Below, in pieces: positions 60,095 through 64,000 of a stretch of DNA of 64,000 nucleotides (position 1 is the stretch's first letter; each line of letters starts with the position of its first letter). The notes beneath the pieces were generated by a model that saw only the letters and a list, made by a program, of their open reading frames with translations, made no database searches and had not been told where the DNA came from. Both the position numbers and the translations under genes were made by a program. The DNA is from Alopecurus myosuroides (Eukaryota; Streptophyta; Magnoliopsida; Poales; Poaceae): NCBI GenBank assembly GCA_028641055.1, contig CM054057.1, positions 720,932,310 through 720,996,309 of the forward strand. The letters run 5' to 3'.

Positions 60095-60719
60095 TGATTG
60101 CTGGTAGAGTTGACGAGGGAGTGGTTGCTTCTTGATGATGATTAACTCCCGGCAACGGCACCAGAAATTTTTGCTGCTATGGATGGTGTGCTGGAAACCC
60201 CAAGAGGAAGGTGTGATGAGTGCAGCGGTAAGAATTTCCCTCAGTTAAGAACCAAGGTTATCAATTCAGTAGGAGAAAGAGGATCTTTGGAAGGTTGATG
60301 CCACTGACGGTGGTGATAGCGCCTCACCGGTGTCAGCAACAACGCGGAACCTGCACACAACACAACCAAAATACTTTGTCCCAACGGTACAGTGAGGTTC
60401 CCAATGTCACCAGTCTTGCTGAAAACAAAGATTAGAGGTATAGTGTGGAAAATAGTGTATGCTTGTAGTAAGTAAAGAAAACAAGAGATTGTAGTGGTTT
60501 GTTTAAAAGCATAGGAAAATAGACCGGGGTTTATAGGTTCAGTAGTGGTGTCTCTGCATAAAAGATAGCCTGCTGGGTGAACAAATTACAGCTAGGAAAC
60601 TGACAAATAAAGGTTGCACCGCAGTGCACATTCATGACATGATGACTACTATGATATTTAGTGCGGGCATTACAACAATATACATAGACCGTAATCCAAT
60701 TGCATCTATGACTAATAAT
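60095..60719 (-). repeat. 5' LTR of the Athila-like element, inner part only
   Basis: Matches the first ~630 bp of 53478-55144. Contains a second PBS-like sequence, minus strand TGGTGCCGTTGCCGGGAG, at 60146-60163, inside the LTR. Broken at 60719 by the next element. Confidence 0.85.
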
Positions 60720-63700
60720 TGATGACCCACAAGTATAGAGGATCACAACAGTCTTCGAGGGGCGCCAAAGAATATTTGTGAGCCTTAACAAGTGAGTTGT
60801 CAATTCAACTACACCTGAAAGTACTTTTGTTCGCAGTGGTTTATCAGTAGTAATAGTTTTATAGTAGCAGTAGTAGTGAAATAATAGCAGAAGTGGAATG
60901 AAAACAACATCAACAGTATTTGAAGTAAACAACGGATTAAATACTATAGGCATAGGGATAGATGAACGGGCGTTGCATGGACAAGAAATTTCTAATAATG
61001 ATCATGTCACGGGCATTGCAGATAAATAAGATAAAACATCCAAGCACTAAGTAACCATAGGCATGTGTTCCATAAATAGTCGTACGTGCTCGCAATGAGA
61101 ACTTGCACAACATCTTTTGTCCTACCAGCCCGTTTTCAGCGGGGCCTCAAGGGAACTACAAGTAATTAAGTTGCTCCTTTTAATAAAGCACCGGAGCAAA
61201 GCGTAAAACACTCCGTGAAAACATGTGATCCTCACGTCGCAACCATCCCCTCCGGTTGTCCCAATTTTTGTCACTTCGGGGCCTCGGGTTCCGGACAACG
61301 ATATGTGTAAACTACTTGCACATATGATCAAGAAACAATAATTATCATCGTGATTCAATAACATGTTCACATATGAGATCATGGCACTCGGGCCCAAAGG
61401 GGCAAGCATTAAGCATAACAAGTTACAACAATATAAATTGCACTAATAGAGGATACTAGGCACTATGCCCCTAACAATCACGACATTATTACATGAACGA
61501 TCTCATCCAATCCCTACCATCCCCTCAGTGAATTACCACTCATGGATGGGGGAAACATGGATGGTCGATGGAGAGGCGTTGGTGATGACGATGGCGATGA
61601 TCTCCTCCACTTCCCCGTCCCGGTAGGGTGCCAGAAAAAGAACTTCTGATCCCCTAATTGAGGTTCGGGACGGCGGCGGAGCTCTGTTGTGTGTCTGTGG
61701 AAAGGGGAGGCTACTTGTAGTCGAAAGGGGAGTCCGAGGGGGGCTCTGGGGGGCCCTCACCCCTAGGTGGCGCGGCCTAGGGGGGGACCCGCGCCAGGGG
61801 GGTGTGGCCACCCTGTGACTCCTCTCCTGGCCCCCTTCTGGCTCCCGGGGTCTTCCGGGGTGAAAACATCAAGGTGGTGTGTTTTGGGCCAGTTCCCGAA
61901 AGTTGATTTCTCTGCATAAAAACAAGACACCAAAGTAATTCTGCTGAAAACAGCTTTAGTCCATGTTAGTTGTATTCAAAACACACAAGTTTAGAGGGAA
62001 AAAATAAGAAAAATGTTCGGAAAAGGAGATACATTTTCGACGTATCAACTCCCCCCAAGCTTAGCTTATTGCTTGTCCTCAAGTAATTCAGTGACAACTG
62101 AGTGCGATAAAAGACTTTTACGGACACATTTCTTTCATATGATGTAAATATACTTACTATGTGATCAAATACTTAATTATGCTCATGATAAGATACATGC
62201 AAGATACTGTCACTTAATAACTATGCAAACCATGAAGAGATGACAACATATTAATAATAAACAACATGAAGCATAAATATTTGCAAGATTCAAGTAATCA
62301 TTAAAATGATCTAATAAAGTGGTATCTCTCTTGCCCTTAAGTGTGGGGCAAAACATAAATGCCAAGGCACCTCTGAAGTTCAAGGGAAGACTAGTAGTAA
62401 AGTTATACCACAATCAACCGTACTTTGGGACAAACACATCACACTAAGAATAACCATTATGCTCTCAAGAAATTGCTCAAAGAATATGGCGGATACTCAA
62501 CATTAAAGTAAAATAAAGGCCCTTCACAGAGGGAAGCATGGATCACTCATGTGTTGGAGCTTTTATTTTATTAAACAAAGGTATTGAAAACATTTTGAGA
62601 GAGGTGTATGCTTATTTCAACGAATGGTAAACAAACAATACAGTACGTCACAAGTCAACTGATTCACAAGAGAGGCTCCCATGTGAAGGACGCATCTGGG
62701 TAGAAGGCCATCCCTGTTTCTCTTTTGTTTACACAATTATGCTTTGACTCATAAATCAGGGGCAAAAAGAGTGAAGAGAATTTGTGTGTATTAATTTGGG
62801 GCTGGGCACCCCGCTGCCAGCTCTTCTATCATTTGGATAAGCGGATGAAACCACTAGTCCAGGGTGTGAAATCCAATGAACGAGTGAGATAAAGATTCTC
62901 TATTTACGTCCTCATGAGCTAAAACAGGGGCACAAAATAGGAATAATTTTTTAGCAGGTTTTAAAGGTAGCACATGAGCAATTTACTTGGAGTGGCGGTT
63001 AAATACCACAAAGAGGTAGGTATGGTGGACACATTTTGCAAACTTTGGTTTTTGGGATTTGGATGCACGAGTAGAGCTCATACTCAGTACAGGCGAAGGA
63101 TAGCAAATAGACAGGGAGCGACAATCAATAGAGCAACAACTATCATAATCATGTTTGCGACAAAGAAAAATTAACTGAGGCATAAAATTGATACTAGAAC
63201 TCTGAGGCAAAATAAATCATCGAGGCTTATTGACCTTTTGTTTTCAGTCTTAGCATGCGTGAGCATGTGCCAAGTCGGTTCAAATGAAACAGTTAGAGGA
63301 GGTTACCACAATATCATACCCTCTATGAATAGAACAATACGAACAAATATTTATATGACAAGTCATTTACTATTAATAAATTGGAACAAGTCATGAGAGA
63401 GCATGAACTATTAAGAAGCCATTAAGTCACATATATCTTATACGAACAAACTAAGCATGCTCACATAGATGGATATATGTACAAAAAATGAAAGCAAATA
63501 GAGTTCATACTAGCCTCTCACCACAACTTGAATTGTCGTACATCGTCATTATATCTCTTCACTTGTGGCTCGAGTAATGTATAATGAAAAACAAGCTCCA
63601 ATAGAGTCACAGATGACTGTTGTACTCTGCAACAAACTTTACAAACCAAAGAAGAACAACAAATATTTTGGGTTTTTCAATTAAAGCACGAACAAAAGAG

Positions 63701-64000
63701 AACAAGCAAACAAAGCAAAATCTTTTTGGGTTTTCGAAATGAGACAAGAACAAAAGAAAGCAAACAAATAAACCAAACAAAATATTTTTGGGTTTTTGAA
63801 TATTAAACTGCAACCAAAAGATAAAGAAAACTAACTAAAGAAACAAATAGTGAGAAACAACAGAATTCCTTTTGGTCTTTTTGTGTTTTGGAAAGCGAAA
63901 ACAAAACCAATAAAAACAAAAGTAGAGAAAGAAACGAAAACAAGTGAATGAAATGATAAACATGGATATACAAAGAACCAACCGAACATGATATTTAAAT
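60720..64000 (-). mobile_element. Second gypsy-like element, 3' LTR and 3' region only
   Basis: 3' LTR 62047-60720 on the minus strand (TGATACGTCG … GTGGGTCATCA, 1,328 bp), preceded by the polypurine tract TTGGGGGGAGT at 62048-62058. To the right is non-coding internal DNA (62059 onward) sharing blocks with 55440-56290 of the other element. No frame for gag or pol is in the window; 5' parts lie beyond 64000. Inserted in the 5' LTR of the Athila-like element; the second target site is off the window. Confidence 0.8.
63650..63830. repeat. Short tandem repeats, ~65-70 bp period
   Basis: Three imperfect copies of a unit with tttgggttttt.aa followed by acaagaacaaaagaaagcaaa, at about 63665, 63725 and 63787. 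Non-coding, within the second gypsy-like element. Confidence 0.7.

Larger units (their letters stand above)
53478..60719 (-). mobile_element. Athila-like gypsy element, lacking pol
   Basis: Minus orientation: partial 5' LTR (60719-60095), primer site for tRNA-Asp (60085-60067), gag and protease remnant (59901-57954), long non-coding region (57953-55145), 3' LTR (55144-53478). LTR ends are TGATAC... and ...CAATCA. The putative left target duplicate is GAACT (53473-53477). There is no reverse transcriptase, RNase H or integrase, so it is non-autonomous. The PBS type and gag fit the Athila branch of Ty3/gypsy. The 5' LTR is interrupted at 60719/60720 by another element, and its outer part must lie past the window. 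Confidence 0.85.

Overview
The window is nuclear DNA of a grass, most probably a Triticeae species (wheat, barley, rye or a relative). Evidence: GT-AG introns, a REM-type B3 gene cluster typical of grasses, and nested CACTA, Athila-type, copia-type, LINE, Helitron and Harbinger-type elements with kilobase-scale LTRs. No bacterial-style operons, CRISPR arrays or rRNA/tRNA genes were seen. The species call is inference; no database search was possible.

Left, gene-bearing part (1-19.5 kb). A two-B3-domain gene lies on the minus strand (248-1472). A Helitron-like element (2765-5911, minus) sits upstream of it. A 502-bp tandem array (about 6027-9600) follows, then an unrecognised acidic-protein gene (9851-13571). 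That gene has an intron full of internal duplications and a probable one-base frameshift. Next come a decayed WRN-like 3'-5' exonuclease gene (14266-15212, minus), a second B3 gene with two domains (15685-17292) and a third B3 gene (19008-19491). About 254 bp around an intron/exon boundary of the second B3 gene is present as a near-identical copy inside the intron of the acidic-protein gene.

Middle (about 20-39.1 kb). A CACTA (En/Spm) transposon carries a TNP2-type transposase gene with three in-frame stops and a frameshift. It is split by two clean insertions. One is a 4.9-kb TG...CA element, probably a solo LTR, with target duplication GACAT. The other is an 8.9-kb non-autonomous CACTA element with target duplication AAA. 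In both cases the transposase frame rejoins exactly when the insert is removed. The inner CACTA contains a ~670-bp tandem array, a Harbinger-type MITE, a promoter-like GC-rich leader, and the last exon of the 40S ribosomal protein S14 (uS11) gene, a clear case of host gene capture. The outer CACTA ends at 39133 inside the endonuclease region of a LINE (minus). The expected left terminus of the CACTA and the 3' half of the LINE are both missing.

Right part (39.1-64 kb). The broken LINE (to about 43.4 kb) is followed by a cytochrome P450 pseudogene (43886-45002), resembling CYP89, with a large internal deletion. A lone exon-like piece and a Helitron 3'-type hairpin follow. From about 46.2 kb everything is retroelement. 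A copia-type LTR is split by a 3.5-kb solo LTR in the opposite orientation. Degraded copia-type internal sequence follows, into which an Athila-like gypsy element has inserted (minus, 53478 onward; gag and a protease remnant but no reverse transcriptase). The 5' LTR of that element is in turn interrupted by a second, related element (60720 onward) that runs off the window.

Most potential coding strength is in the B3 genes at 248-1472 and 19008-19491. Most other coding regions show disabling lesions. The main novelties are structural: the uS11 capture, the two long tandem arrays, the ectopic intron/exon copy, the PBS-like duplicate inside an LTR, and the missing left side of the CACTA/LINE junction.
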